A stretch of 64,000 nucleotides of DNA, taken from M3007 sp046160625. GTDB taxonomy: Bacteria; Bacteroidota; Bacteroidia; Chitinophagales; Saprospiraceae. Each line of letters begins with the position of its first letter. Position 1 is the stretch's first letter. The notes under the pieces are model-generated. The model saw nothing but the letters and a program-made list of their open reading frames with translations, was not told the DNA's origin and did not search any database. Positions 41,901 to 52,200 of the stretch are shown here, in pieces. The stretch spans positions 3,513 to 67,512 of the forward strand of contig JBJXGZ010000120.1 in NCBI GenBank assembly GCA_046160625.1, in the 5' to 3' direction. The position numbers and the translations under genes are program-made.

Positions 41901-44601
41901 CGCAGCTGGATGTGTTACCCGCAGCATCTTTAATTTGCAGGGTATAGTTGTTATTGCCAAGGTTGGCACAAGTATAGATTGCATTGCCACTGTCATATAA
42001 GTAGCCGCAATTGTCGGTGCTGGCGTTGTCCACCATGGCAGGCATCACCGTAACTGAACCCGCTCCGATGGTCGAAGAAAGGTTGACCGAGATGTTTTTG
42101 CACTTTGCAACAGGGTTTTGGTTGTCAACAACCACGACATTGAAGGTGCAGGTGCCGATATTTCCTGCCAAATCCAAAGCGGTATAAGTCACGACTGTCG
42201 TGCCCCCAGGGAAACTAAACCCTGATGGAAAGGTGGAAGAAAAGGTAATAGATCCTGGTAGTGTGCAATTGTCAGTGGCCGTAGGGTTGGGCCAAGTGGC
42301 TATTGCACTACAACTTCCGATCAAAAGCGGATTGACCGTAGGTGTAGGGCATGTGACCGTGGGTCCAGTTTGGTCTTGAACACTCACCGTGAAATTACAA
42401 ACAGTGATGTTGCCCGAGCCATCTGTGGCGCGGAGCGTAACGGAGTTGTTGCCCGCAGGGAATACTACCGAGCTCAAATTCACAGGATTGCTAATAAACA
42501 AGCCAAGGGGTGTGAATCCTAACGGTAGCCCGTTTACTTGGTAATCAAAGTTCAATCCACATGGATCAAGTGCATTGTCAAAATATTCCAGAACAGCTGG
42601 GCTTGATGACCCTGCATTGAAAATCAACCCTGGAACCGTTGCCTGGCAGCTTGCATTAGCGGCCACCACAAAGGAGGATGGGCAACCTATAAGGGGCAGG
42701 GTATTGTCCAAAACAAAAACAGTCGTGGTGCAATCATCCGTGTTTCCAGCGTTGTCCGTCACCTCTAAGGTTACGTTCTGTGTGCCCAATTGGGAACAAC
42801 TAAACGTAGATGGGGTGACTGTCATGCCCTGGATGCCACAGTTGTCGGTAGAGCCGTTGTTGATAAGTCCTGGGGTTACAACTGCTACACCCAGCAAGGG
42901 GTCGAGTGCTACTACCACAGGACCGGTTACACAGTTGGCGATTGGGTTTTCTGCCTCTGTAACATTCACCGTAACCGTTACCGAGGTAATGTTTCCAAAA
43001 AAATCTTCGTATTCATAGGTGATGATCGTAGTGCCAACCGCAAAATTCGCAGAAATCGGCGTCACCCAGTGCAATGGATTGTTCTCGTCATACGGGTATG
43101 GTGTTACCCCGTTAGTAACGAAGAAATTGGGGTCGTTCACGCAGGAAATGCCCGGACAGTTAATAGACACGGTCGCATTTTCCGTCAAAGTCACCGGCCC
43201 AAAACAATCCGAGGATGTATGTGTCAAAATGCTTGGACGATACCAGGTCACGTTCTGTGAGCAAGACCCTGGTGCGGTGTTTACATTAAATACCGATTGA
43301 AAAGTAACAATGCCGGGAGGAAGGGCAACCACGGTCGGAGGAGTGACATCATTTATGGTCACGCTAAAAACGCATGTTGACATATTACCCGAACCGTCGG
43401 TCACACTCCATGTCACACTGGTGGTACCTACATTGAAAACAGCAAGGTTCAAAGTCGTCATGCCATTGTAGCCAGGCGTGCCTATAATGACTGGCGTGCC
43501 AGGCAAGATGCTACAATTGTCAGATACCGATGGGTTGTAGGAATTATCTGGCACGGTGAAGTTGCATATTGGGGAACCCAATGCATCTTCAACTTTATTC
43601 GTTGGACAGGTTATCGTTGGATTAGTCTGGTCGGTCACATTTACTGTGAACATACAGTTTACAGAAGGATTGATACCGTCAGTGATGATATAGGTCACAT
43701 TGGTAACGCCCAAACTGAAATTAAATCCGTTCAAGTTGCCCGAACCCGTAATGTTGTTTGTCAAGCTGGCCAATAAGACAGCGTCGGTTTCACAATTGTC
43801 AGCAACCATTGCATTGGTAACCTCTAGGCCGGCTCCAACCCATTGGCAAACACCGTTGGCTGGCGCGTTTGGTGCCACCACATTAGCGGGACAAGTGATG
43901 GTGGGAGAAGTTACGTCGTTCACCGTAACGGTGAAGGAGCAACTGGCCTGGTTAGCCACAGGCAGTGCATTGTCCATAACCGTCCAGGTAACGGTCGTAA
44001 CGCCTTGTCCAAATACAATTCCATTGACCGAATTGATCCCAGACCCGGTGGTAGCACCTGAAAGGCTGTAGGTGATGTTCGTTGCACAGTTGTCGGCAAC
44101 AGTTGCCCAGTCAAACTCAAAACCCCCTGCGGTATAGGTGCAGCTTGGGCCAGCGGGACGCACTTGGTTGCCCACACAAGTGATTGTTGGAGCTATGTTG
44201 TCAACCACATTTATGGTGATTGGGACAATAGTCGCACCTGGCCCCATATCGTCGGTGATTAATGGCAAACCACCAACCCGAACATGCCAGGTTTGGGGTG
44301 AAGTTGCGACATCGGCACAGCCAAAATTAATAGGTGTGTTGTTGTAGGATCCCAGAACGCCAGGGGTTTGGCTAAGCCAGTAATCACAAGCAGCATTTTT
44401 TGTAAAGCCATTTGCATTTAGTACGGCATTGGTAAGACTTGCGTTGCCGAAAGCATCCAGCGTCAAGTTAATGACGACCGGGCCAGGAGGGAAGGATATA
44501 AAATCCGAACACTGTGCCTTGGCCCCGACCATGGAGGCCAGCGTAAAACACAGCACGAGCAGCCCTTGCGCCACGCGGCGCGGAGTTGTTGAGATGTTCA
44601 T
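35971..44601 (-). CDS. Giant HYR protein with SprB, cohesin-like and dockerin-like modules, T9SS type A tail
   Basis: About 2876 residues; signal peptide near RRVAQGLLVLCFTLASMVGAKAQ. About 22 HYR-like modules follow, each opening like PTITCPANV and containing an NCG or DNC and a TATDxxGN strand, up to about residue 2220. Next are one SprB-type repeat (about 2223-2300), a cohesin-like module (about 2300-2430, NVTGFNFGLALGN) and a CNA-B-like module. The dockerin-like pair is at about 2515-2560 (ADVNGDLRVNLLDYALVQKY), with its third piece IGDVNGSV near 2620. A second cohesin-like module (TNTQAYQMTIGFDPEVLEL) follows at about 2640-2780. The end is a T9SS type A domain (ALYQNQPNPFSSETSISF...FYYELET). 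It should be secreted or surface held. No catalytic domain is seen. The start at 44601 gives a signal peptide; upstream ATGs do not. Confidence 0.9.
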   Translation of the reverse strand: MNISTTPRRVAQGLLVLCFTLASMVGAKAQCSDFISFPPGPVVINLTLDAFGNASLTNAVLNANGFTKNAACDYWLSQTPGVLGSYNNTPINFGCADVATSPQTWHVRVGGLPLITDDMGPGATIVPITINVVDNIAPTITCVGNQVRPAGPSCTYTAGGFEFDWATVADNCATNITYSLSGATTGSGINSVNGIVFGQGVTTVTWTVMDNALPVANQASCSFTVTVNDVTSPTITCPANVVAPNAPANGVCQWVGAGLEVTNAMVADNCETDAVLLASLTNNITGSGNLNGFNFSLGVTNVTYIITDGINPSVNCMFTVNVTDQTNPTITCPTNKVEDALGSPICNFTVPDNSYNPSVSDNCSILPGTPVIIGTPGYNGMTTLNLAVFNVGTTSVTWSVTDGSGNMSTCVFSVTINDVTPPTVVALPPGIVTFQSVFNVNTAPGSCSQNVTWYRPSILTHTSSDCFGPVTLTENATVSINCPGISCVNDPNFFVTNGVTPYPYDENNPLHWVTPISANFAVGTTIITYEYEDFFGNITSVTVTVNVTEAENPIANCVTGPVVVALDPLLGVAVVTPGLINNGSTDNCGIQGMTVTPSTFSCSQLGTQNVTLEVTDNAGNTDDCTTTVFVLDNTLPLIGCPSSFVVAANASCQATVPGLIFNAGSSSPAVLEYFDNALDPCGLNFDYQVNGLPLGFTPLGLFISNPVNLSSVVFPAGNNSVTLRATDGSGNITVCNFTVSVQDQTGPTVTCPTPTVNPLLIGSCSAIATWPNPTATDNCTLPGSITFSSTFPSGFSFPGGTTVVTYTALDLAGNIGTCTFNVVVVDNQNPVAKCKNISVNLSSTIGAGSVTVMPAMVDNASTDNCGYLYDSGNAIYTCANLGNNNYTLQIKDAAGNTSSCVAVVTVNDVTAPTFTCPPDVTLNANAVCQASLTGTATATDNCSIVSYEYDLNPPAAVAFTLLNNGATGNLVNIPALALGATTVTLRASDSASPANSSTCSFIVTVKDVTPPVFAGVPANVTVACDAIPPVTNPTATDNCGTANVSYSGQIFSPGTCSFTITRTWVASDNAVPSNTISVSQVITVQDLVGPVFNAGYHPTGTVNINVTSALICTGNYTLTVVNITDITDACNGVSGIGYNLVPATGAPSSGVLTLAAGVYTLPVSTFPIGTNVVTLTASDGCGNTTTKVVNIVVTDNQAPVFQNNYAAAPVGICGKVFTLPNTTNNCDQLFTWIRPLAGDIFDCGTKTVTETINNPSVQAFVNLINPFAFPPAIPAVIAQFPVGETTVTYTATQGANVSTCSFVVKILDTQAPTITCPADQNLSISSACSAVATVPTYPPASILDNCPNNVSITQSPAPGTLVSTLVPVIAGNFFIVSLKATDNFPNNLMSVPCTFKVTLVDSQSPVPLITTLPNVVSNCTKDTVIAPGATDCNGVSIDTLWGTPSVNVMMVLPPAYPGGPPSYVLNPGNYVITWSYTDPQNNTTTQPQSVFITVDVTPPVAIAQPLSVNLDAMGNAFITALQLNNGSFDPDNCGPLDLSIRTGISPNFVYVDTLDLDCANLANLGVNTIVFAATDINGNVATFQTTVTVQDVTPPVFTGAWTAAQMDIAIQACAPIPPAASFPQIAIDQCDLVVQIALTETSTQGTMGCSKYSYVISRTWTATDDSGNTTTRTQKITVADTQAPVFAVNTPAVVTANTTPNAIVCNAAVNFNMAAFVSDCEVAADLTITNTLISGPVSSSFIPAGSNISAPNYPIGTYVVRFTATDKCGNSATKDVTIQVNDATPPTAVCINGVSASLQPSGIVVVTVNQFNNNSYDNCTSSLDLLIQRLDQNPLVAPTPSLEYNCDDADGVTQHGVKLFVADSTGNMSMCLTYIVIQDNVAPSITCPANDTLDCAANTAPQLLGFATAADNCPNNVSIDFTDVVVSGTGSVCEVLTRTWEAVDLANNITTCNQLISLVDTIKPVLSAYPPDETISCSTPLPAPATITATDNCSSLVTVQFDQDTINIAQGPCGQYNYTIVRTRTAVDDCGNTEIHSRLINVEDITEPAFAGMPDTLFLNTSQFPPNLTCTVPLVLNVAQFLEDCTPDSSLLVTNDAPFGDGSFSISGDYPIGTYWVYFAAIDLCGNLGIDSLFIEVVDNSIPTMVCNNNIVIALGTNGEATINANDVDLGSTDNCAIDTIYLSQNMFDCGDLGSQTVTLTAEDIYGNTNACVVEVEVTLGVNSGFNLTASGTAESYFGAENGTATAVATGGTGVFSYLWSSGDTTAVVVGLAAGTYTVSVTDINSGCISIGTVVVAAGPKITLTVGAGNACQGQSISIPVTVDNFINVTGFNFGLALGNGVVGTITGISNVNLALNGLIAGVNTVFWAHPLQTPTNLPNGTVLFNVNIQLSNAIVGTTSTIVASALPALIFLHDGTVQAPMVVFNAGTATISCVITANLQVAGDVFTWKAPVKPVPGVDVTLGGTVPGLVVTALPNADYSFMVASGSNTLVTANKVSTTKNQQINVGDMLGIQAHAALQVAFSDGYQWVAADVNGDLRVNLLDYALVQKYVLGNLPHFTDNLGIQVGPDWKFVAETHAFMPLPMGNPQPPMLNPLNNPVPPLSIAHNNILVNFLDDDFVGVLIGDVNGSVMPMLTNGGGGADNAEALKFRVNERSVQAGETVTIPFKALDFTNTQAYQMTIGFDPEVLELQDIQAGVLPGLTEGNFGTNFLLDGLLSTLWVGDKPTSFNDDETLFSLTFKALEDVSSLSSVLHSSSAIAEALAIDQTGNSLSVDLEFVTSVATGEVESKIFALYQNQPNPFSSETSISFRLPESGRATLRVFSAEGRLVKTVIGDFAEGINAIRFQKGDIGSNGVFYYELETPKHSDRKKMILID

Positions 44602-45344
44602 GGTCAATAAATTAGTGGATGAGGAAAAAGGTGAGACGCAGTGCGTCTTTGAGAAGGAGTGTATCGGACTCTTCATCAATGAAAATCGGTTTGGAATTGA
44701 CAGATGTTGTTTACAGTTCAAGTTTCGTGTATTTCAGTGAATTAAATGAAGTGATGAAGTGATAGAGCGATGAAGTGATTTTACGCTCGTAAGCGCAAAC
44801 ATTTTCAATTTTCTAACCCCGCTTTGGCCTTTGCTTGCCTGAAAATTCAGGCGGCTAAAAAGACTTAAATCAGGAATACTTCTCTCAACTTTTCAAAAAA
44901 CTTAGGGAAACACAAGAAACCAACCATAAAGGCGGAGTGGATTAAAGATTAAAAAGAGTGTAGAATCCGGAAGTAAAAAATTTCCGTATTCCTTACTCGC
45001 CGATCTTCATTGGAGTTGCAAGATTACGGCTAAAACTGCCAAACGGAGAAACGCTTTTTTCGGGGTGTCTTGGTCGTTTCGTGCGCAAATCCTTGTTTAT
45101 CAAAAATTTGCGTATCTTCCATGTCGTGATAAAATCGCGTTACTGTCGAAAATTGAATGGGGTTTTGTCGCCTGTCTTACAGAGTTGTTAGGGGTAAGCC
45201 AAAAACCGTACCAATTTTGGAGTAGTGCTTTTTTTGATTGGTCAAGCTTAAGGAAATCATGCCGGCACAACCCTTTACTACATTTTTTTTGATTCTTGGT
45301 GGGAAAATTCCTGCAGAAAACGCATTCGCAGAATCATGCTTTTT
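44602..45344. other. 743-base region without a convincing gene
   Basis: Upstream of the 2876-residue protein gene and downstream of the DUF559 gene. It holds a short tandem GATGAAGTGAT set at 44747-44781 and is otherwise unremarkable. A plus-strand frame of 75 codons from 45065 has no recognisable features. The region likely contains the promoter and leader of the giant gene, but no TAnnTTTG was found with confidence. Confidence 0.6.
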
Positions 45345-45836
45345 TCACATGCGTTGAGATAAGTCTAGTAGACAGTAAGCGGCTAAGGAGGTCACATTTT
45401 GATGGGTCATGGAGGTGCGTGCACCTCCCTCGCGTCGCTTATTTTCCCAATCCAGAATCCAATCCAACAGCAGGGCCATAACCAGATCACGTCGTTCCAG
45501 CACTTCCCAATTTGAAAAGCGCAGTACAGTGAATCCCACCGCTTCCAATTCACGTTGTCTACGGGCATCTTTTGCAGCTACCTCGTCGAATTCATGGATC
45601 ATGCCGTCCACCTCGATAATCAACATCAGCTCGAAGCACATAAAATCAGCAATGTAAAACAGGACTGGCCGTTGACGCAGGAATTGATAGCCTCGCAGCT
45701 GGCTGTGCTTAAGCATCATGTCCCATAATATGATTTCAGCCTTGGTGGAACGGTTTCGCATCTCGCGTGCTCGAACTCGCAGCGATTTGTTGTAATGATG
45801 GTTGTTCGCCGGAGAGGCAAGTTCTGTTGTTTTCAT
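45345..45836 (-). CDS. DUF559 domain protein (Vsr/very-short-patch-repair-like endonuclease)
   Basis: About 163 residues. The core (about residues 15-120) has the DUF559 pattern: LRVRAREMRNRSTKAEIILW, YQFLRQRPVLFYIADFMCFE and LIIEVDGMIHEFDEVAAKD, then GFTVLRFSNWEVL. The D in IADF, the EVDG and H are the restriction-endonuclease-fold metal ligands. Such proteins are thought to be nucleases linked to DNA repair or mobile DNA; activity is mostly untested. The last 27 residues (GGARTSMTHQNV...) are not conserved and begin at a short palindrome (45411-45428), so the native end may have been replaced. It sits between two giant surface genes, in the same direction. Start 45836 fits homologues. Confidence 0.85.
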   Translation of the reverse strand: MKTTELASPANNHHYNKSLRVRAREMRNRSTKAEIILWDMMLKHSQLRGYQFLRQRPVLFYIADFMCFELMLIIEVDGMIHEFDEVAAKDARRQRELEAVGFTVLRFSNWEVLERRDLVMALLLDWILDWENKRREGGARTSMTHQNVTSLAAYCLLDLSQRM

Positions 45837-45857
45837 ATAGCGGTTTGGATTGCTTTT

Positions 45858-45865
45858 CAAAAATA
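45858..45865 (-). promoter_or_regulatory. Predicted -7 element (TATTTTTG) of the DUF559 gene
   Basis: An exact TAnnTTTG match on the minus strand, about 22 bases before the start codon. Confidence 0.5.
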
Positions 45866-45920
45866 ACGGTTTTGGGTGATTGGGCAATAGTTGGCGGGGG
45901 GAATTTTTGATTTGTTAGGC

Positions 45921-46108
45921 GGTTTATCACCCCCCTGCCCCCCTCAAGGGGGGAATTGGTGCCTGCTGGGCTTGGGATCCCCGCATTTTTCAAACGAGCA
46001 TATCCACCTGCGCCTGTGATTTCAGCACCTCTCAAACGGAAATATCAGTCATCTCCCCCGAGCAGCCATGCACGGAGCATCCCCCCTCGAGGGGGGCAGG
46101 GGGGTGAT
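45921..46108. repeat. Element bounded by 20-base inverted repeats (atcacccccctgcccccctc)
   Basis: The terminal arms, near 45926-45945 and 46089-46108, are perfect inverted copies. Each end also has a short GGGGGG/CCCCCC palindrome next to it. About 140 bases of unrelated sequence lie between. It looks like a small non-coding mobile element or two opposed copies of one short repeat. The region 45837-46258 holds no gene. Confidence 0.7.
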
Positions 46109-46124
46109 ACCGCCACACAATAGC

Positions 46125-46163
46125 ATAAAAAAGCCGTCCACCCTGAAACCAAGATGAACGGCT
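46125..46163 (-). terminator. Rho-independent terminator of the 3151-residue protein gene
   Basis: On the minus strand the stem AGCCGTTCATC (ending at 46163) pairs imperfectly with its partner at 46132-46142, and TTTTTT follows. It is about 96 bases after the stop codon. Confidence 0.7.
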
Positions 46164-46185
46164 ATCACTCATAGTATGTAATCAA

Positions 46186-46257
46186 AACAGTTTGCAGTAG
46201 CAGTTTGCAGTAAGCAGTAGCACCCCTGCCACTGCCTACTGCTACTGCCTACTGCTT
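46186..46257. repeat. Palindromic repeat of gcagtaggcagtag units
   Basis: GCAGTAGCAG and GCAGTAAGCAGTAG units on one side (46186-46220) and CTACTGCTACTGCCTACTGC on the other (46236-46255) form an imperfect inverted repeat. It ends two bases before the stop codon of the giant gene. Confidence 0.75.
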
Positions 46258-46258
46258 C

Positions 46259-49200
46259 TTACTTCGCTGTTATCATCTTGATCGTCCGTTTGCCTTGTGG
46301 CGTAACGAGTTCGCAGAACAACACTCCGTACGACCAGGCATTTTCCATGCGGAATTCTAATTCATGGTAGCCCGCCGTATACTGGCGATCATAAGAAGTC
46401 AGTTCACGGCCACTGATGTCGAGGATACGGATGTGCGCATCACAAGCTTCCGGCAAAATGAAACCAATGGTAGTAGCATCCGCAAATGGGTTCGGACGGT
46501 TTTGCATTAGTTGCAATTGAAGTTTGCCTAAATCAAGCGGCGTACCTGTGCTGACCGATTCCGTGAAGAGGAGTTTCACGTCCGTTGGCACGAGTGCTTC
46601 CGAGTAGGCTTTGCATGGTAATTCCGAATCGTCCAATTTCAGCACCTGGCTAAGTTTTTGGCCGCTTGCCAGCACTTTGAACTTCGCGCGGAACACCGGA
46701 GTGCCGTCAGCCAAAGTAGTGCCGGTACCTAGGGCCCATGCGTTGCGGAGTTCTCCGAGGTTGGCGTTGTACGCACCAAAGTTGTCAAGCAAGTTCATCG
46801 GAATCGCACCAAGCGGTTGGAAACCAACAAACTGCAACTGTGTCGGGTCAAAATCCAAAGCCATTTGGTAAGAAGCCAAATCGTAAAAGTTGGAGGCAGC
46901 AAAAGTCACTTCCACTTCTGTACCAGCCACCAGTGTCTGGTCTTGCAATACCCACACAAGCGGCGGGATATTTGGTGTCATCTGTGGGTCAGCCCATACA
47001 GCGTCCACATCGCCGATTTTCATGCCGAAGAAATTAACCCCAGTCACATCCAAAGTAGTTACGGTCACATCCTTGAATTCAGGGAATGCCGGTACATTTT
47101 GGTGTGCCGTTCCAGGCATCACATAGTCGGTTGGCGTAAAGCGCCAGAACACATTGAATATCGCCAATGCCGTCGGGTTGCCCATGAGGCACTGCGTGAT
47201 GAGGGTAGCATCCTGCGTGTTGATAATCCCGCTTCGGTTCACGTCGGCACATACTTTTTTGTATGGGTCAAGGATTGGATTGGAGAAATTCACGTGGTTG
47301 GTGATCCTCGTGGCATCCGCAGTGGTTACTCCGTTCAAACGGTTGATGTTTTTCACAGGAGTAACCCTGAAAAGTCCAGCTGCTGGCACCGTAAGTTCAT
47401 AATCGCCGTTCGTGTCCGAGAGGTCGCTGCCCAATGAAACCATACCTTGTGAAAGTTTTACGGTTGCGTCTTTAACCCCAGACACATCGTCGTGCTCCCA
47501 AATGATACGGCCAGCAATGGTAAGGCAATTGACAGTCACCGTAAAGGAGCAGGTGATTGTGTTCCCCACAGCATCAGTCACAGTATAGGTTACTGTAGTC
47601 ACTCCTTCGAGGAAGACCGTTGCGCCCGGGACAAAACCAGTTCCACTTCCACCGGTTGCGCCCGTAAGTTCATAAGATATAGCTACGTCAGGGCAATTGT
47701 CTCCAAAACTTGGGATTTCAAGCGCTGGAGAAGCGGTAGCACCGCAATCCTCTCCACTAAGGGTTCCAGCGAAGGATTTGTTCGTCGGACAACCTGTGAG
47801 GGTCGGAGGCGTTACATCCAGTACTGTAATGGTTTGAACCCTCGGAATAGCCGAGTTTCCGCAAGCATCTGTCAGATTCCAGGTACGAGTAATGATGTAC
47901 CTCTCCTGGAAATTAACCCCTGAATTAACCACATCAGTGTAGTAAGCCTGAAGCATTGGCCCAGAAGCTGTGCAGTTGTCAGATTCGTCCAGAACATCAC
48001 CCGTTATAGCAGTGGACGCGTTATAGACACAAGCAGCATTCACGTTGATGGTGATATTCGCCGGAGCAGTGAAATTTGGCGGCACGTTGTCCACTACAGT
48101 AATCATGTGATTGACCAATGCAGTGTTGCAGTAAGCATCTGTCACGATATACTGATGGATAATAATCCGCGGAGTACCCGGGCAACCTGAGGCCATATTG
48201 TCAGAAGTAGCAAATACGCCTACTGTTGGAGTATCGCCACAGTTGTCAGCCTCACCCGTTACAATAGCTACATTCGGCGCAGGAATAGCCGTGCTGCAGG
48301 TCAAATTTGTATTGGGGATCGAATTCGCAGTCGGTGGCACAAGGTCCGTTACCGAAAACGTTGCGGTAGTCTCGTCAAAATTTTCACAGTCGTTGGTTGC
48401 ACGGAAAGTGACCACCACCGATTTGGTGTGTGTGGTACAATTCGGTGCGCTCATCTGAAGTACTGTTTGCGGGTCGAGCGGCAGATAGGTCCAAACAATT
48501 CCAGAGCCGGTAGCTTCTGCACCACCGTGATCTGCGAGCCATGCTGCCAAGTCGGCTTGCCAGGTATCGCAATCAACGTTCAGGTTGGATGCCTCAGGAG
48601 AGATTACTACCTCGCTGGATACACCGATGCAAATACCAGGATAAGACACTGATCTGCTGTTGCCACATTGATCTGTCGCAGTCACGGTTACGGTCGCAGG
48701 GCAAGTCCCCATTGTCGTAGCAGTGATGGTCAGATTTCCATAAGGGTCACAGTTGTCAGTAATGGTCGTACCTGCGATGGCTGCTGCTTGCGCGGCTGCT
48801 AATGAGGGATAACAGTTAGGAATGTCACTCACGGTCATTTCAGGTGCATCGCCGTCAATACGCGTATAGAACGTTACAGTAGATTCATTTCCAGCACAGT
48901 CAGCCACCGTCACCGTCACTTCTGCATTGCAAGTACCTATAGTAGACACACTGATATCCAAATCATCAAACTCAGTGCAATTGTCGCAAGGGTCAATGGC
49001 TTCCAAAGCAGCTGCTTGCGCTGCTGCCACATTAGGATAACAATCCTCCGGCAAACTCGGCCCACCACCATCAGGACAGAAAACAGACGGTGCGTTATCA
49101 TCAATGATGTTGTAGATGCAAACAAACAGCGTTGGCTGCACATTGCCACAGGCATCGCTCAACTGGAACGATACAGTGATCTGGCGCACACATTCAGCCG

Positions 49201-52200
49201 TGTATTCAGGGGTAACTTCCACTGTCTGACCAGGAACGTCTGTGATTGAAACTACTTCAACAATGATAGATTCGATTGGGCTGCAATCGTCTCCAATGCA
49301 ACCACCCAGGCCCGGAATCGGGAGGCCTGCCACCGTCCAGGAATCAAGATAATCGAGCAAGTCTCCTTCAGAAAGGGATATGCCTGTATGGCAATCAGCA
49401 CCTTGGGAGGTAAACAAGTTCAATGGCATGAACTGGCAGCCAGGATCGAAAGTAGGTGGAGTGTTGTCCACCACCGTGATGGTTTGGGTAAATACCAGGC
49501 TGACATTGCCACAATTGTCTATAGCCGTCCAGGTATTGGTAAACGAACCTTCTCCGGGGCAGTCGCCGCCTGGCACGAATGGACCGGTGATTTTAACCAG
49601 ATTGACCTCAGGATCGCAATTGTCAGATGCCTCAGGTTCAAGGCTGTTGGCAAAATCATACCCTGCAATATCGCTGCAAGAAATTGTAACGTTAATTCCA
49701 ATTGGGAAGGGCGCAGCTTCTTCGGTTTCCCATTCTGGGGGGGTATTGTCGTAAATATTGACATACCTGAAGAAGGAAGTGCTGGTATTGCCACAATCAT
49801 CCGTAGCCTTCCACTCTGTTACCCAGATGCCCAAGGAATTCTCAACACATTCCAAATTGGGTTCAAATTCATGATACACGATTTCATAGGAAACATCGCC
49901 ACAGTTATCGTCGGCTAGCGGTTCTGTAGCGAGCGCGGCTTCCAAACCAGCAGGGTCGTCACACTCCACTTCTTCATCTAATGCTCCGGGTAGTGTTACC
50001 CACTCAGGTGCAACATTGTCAATAATAGTGATGACCTGGGTAAATGGAGCATCAACCTCATTACCACAGTCATCCACTGCTGTCCATGTGCGCACGTAAC
50101 CGCCTGCACATGTGTTCAAGGGTTCAGAAGAAGCCAAAGTCACGGTCACTTCGCCGCAGTTGTCCTCCGCTTCAGGCTCCAGTAAAAGGGCCGCTGCTAT
50201 TGAGCTTAGGTCATCGCAAGAGATCGTGCGATCCAATTCGTCACTTGGCGTAGTAATCCAGGTGGGTGCCACATCGTCGTTGACAATAATGTTCTGGGTA
50301 ACATCCGTGAAGTTGCCTGCGCAGTCGTACACACGGTAAGTGCGTGTGCCGGTACCTGGGCAGGAAGTGGGCAACATGGTACCAAGGGGTACGATGTCTT
50401 CCACACCACAATTGTCCTCGGCCATCACTATTCCAATGTCCTCAGCTTCAACATCATCCAGACAAGTGTACTCCAGGTCTGCCAATGGCTCGACCGTTGG
50501 ATCTTCATTGTCAATGATGATGAAATTGTAGGTATGGGCTACCGTATTTCCACAGTTGTCAATGAACGTGAACTCGATGTCATACTCCTGGCATTCATCC
50601 TCCAAATCACCTACTTCGATCACACTGGTCACAGTCACAGAGGCTAACATTTCCTCATCAGAAGTGCAATTGTCGTATGGATGGGTTGCTTTGGCCAGGC
50701 TGTCGTAAGCCTCTTCCAAAGTCTGGAAACAGGTTGCATAAATTGCATCCGGGTTCACCTGTGGATCCTCTGTGTCAATGTGAACGCCTGTGTACACTAT
50801 GGCAGAGAAGTTGCCACAGAAATCAGTGACGTAAACCGTTATATCTGCAGGGCAGCCGAGACTTACATCTGCATCTAATTGCAGATCACCGGGAGAACCG
50901 CAATCGTCGCCAGCATGAGTTGAATCTATTGCTGCTGCAATTGCTTCTGCTTCTGTATCATAGCATTCTCCTTCCATCCCATTTGGATCAGATGTTATGA
51001 TAGGTGCATCGTTTTCCACACGGGTTTCATAGGTTACCGAGCTGGATTTGCCACAATCGTCTGTTGCGGTTACCGTAATGGATAGTTCACAATCAGTTCC
51101 AGAAACCGTAGCTGTGATGTCCAGTGAAAGATCACAGTCGTCCGAAACCGTTGTAGCTGCGATTGCTGCCAGTACTGCGTATTCATTTTCAAAATAAGGC
51201 GGTGTGGGCGACTCATCTTCGTCATAACAGTCATCTATAGTTCCGGCTGTTACGGTAGGGGCTGCGCCATCTATTACAACAATGTAATTAACAATAGATA
51301 GGTTGCCACAAGCATCAACAAGTATGATTGGAATCGTGCGGTTGCACAAGGGGCCAGAGGGCGAACCTAGCGTTACCGAGATCCCCACGGGAGGGGTGCA
51401 ATTGTCCCACTTGTTAAGATTGGCATGGGCAATGGCAGCCGCTATTGCATCGGCTTCGGTCTGATACCAGGTGCCAAGCACTGGCGGGTTCAGCAAATAG
51501 GGCGGAAGGTTGTCTTCAGCCGTAATGGTCTGGGTAACATAAGTGGTGTTGCCAGCCTCGTCTGTGACTGAGTACACCCGGGAGATAATCATCGGGTTGC
51601 CTGCGCAACCTGTCCCGGTGGTGTCGGTAAGTGTTGGCTCATATTCCACCGTAATTTCCCCAGGACAATTATCATCCTCATCATCCACCACATTGATATT
51701 AGGTGCCGGAATGCTCGAGATACAAGCCACATTCACCTGGTCAGGGTTACTGGCCGTCGGTGGGTCCTGATCTACTATGATGGAGAACAAGTACTCAATA
51801 CTCTCACAACCATAGATGGTATTACTAACCACCAAAGTAGCCTGATAAGAACCGTTTTGAATTCCGGGAGGTGTTGGGATGATTATTTCTCCATCCATTA
51901 CCACGAGTGTGCCCTGTTGAATGTCAGGGAAAGGAGGGGAGCTAAGGGGGTCAAAATCAATCACATAGTAATTCGGATTGCCTATTACATTCTCGAATTC
52001 CAGGTGGATGAAAGGATCGCTCGGGCAAATGACCGGGTTGCCCACCAGATTAAGCGACAGCAATTCAATTGGAATGCTTACGCCGTCCGTACTTAGTGGC
52101 ACCGACGAAAAATTACTGTTGTATGCTTCAGCGCTTGGCGGTCCATTCGGAATATTATAAGCGCCCAAAGAGCCTACAGCGCGTAGTGTATAGGTAAACA

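Noticed and set aside
36293..44740. Many plus-strand reading frames opposite the giant genes
   Set aside because: They are shadows of long GC-balanced repeats; they show no domains, signals or start context, and the minus-strand products are clearly real.
45065..45292. 75-residue plus-strand frame in the gap before the 2876-residue protein gene
   Set aside because: No recognisable domain, no promoter, atypical composition; likely chance.
45345..45836. RAYT (REP-associated) transposase for the palindromes
   Set aside because: The motifs are those of a DUF559 restriction-fold protein; the HUH and Tyr motifs of Y1 transposases are absent.
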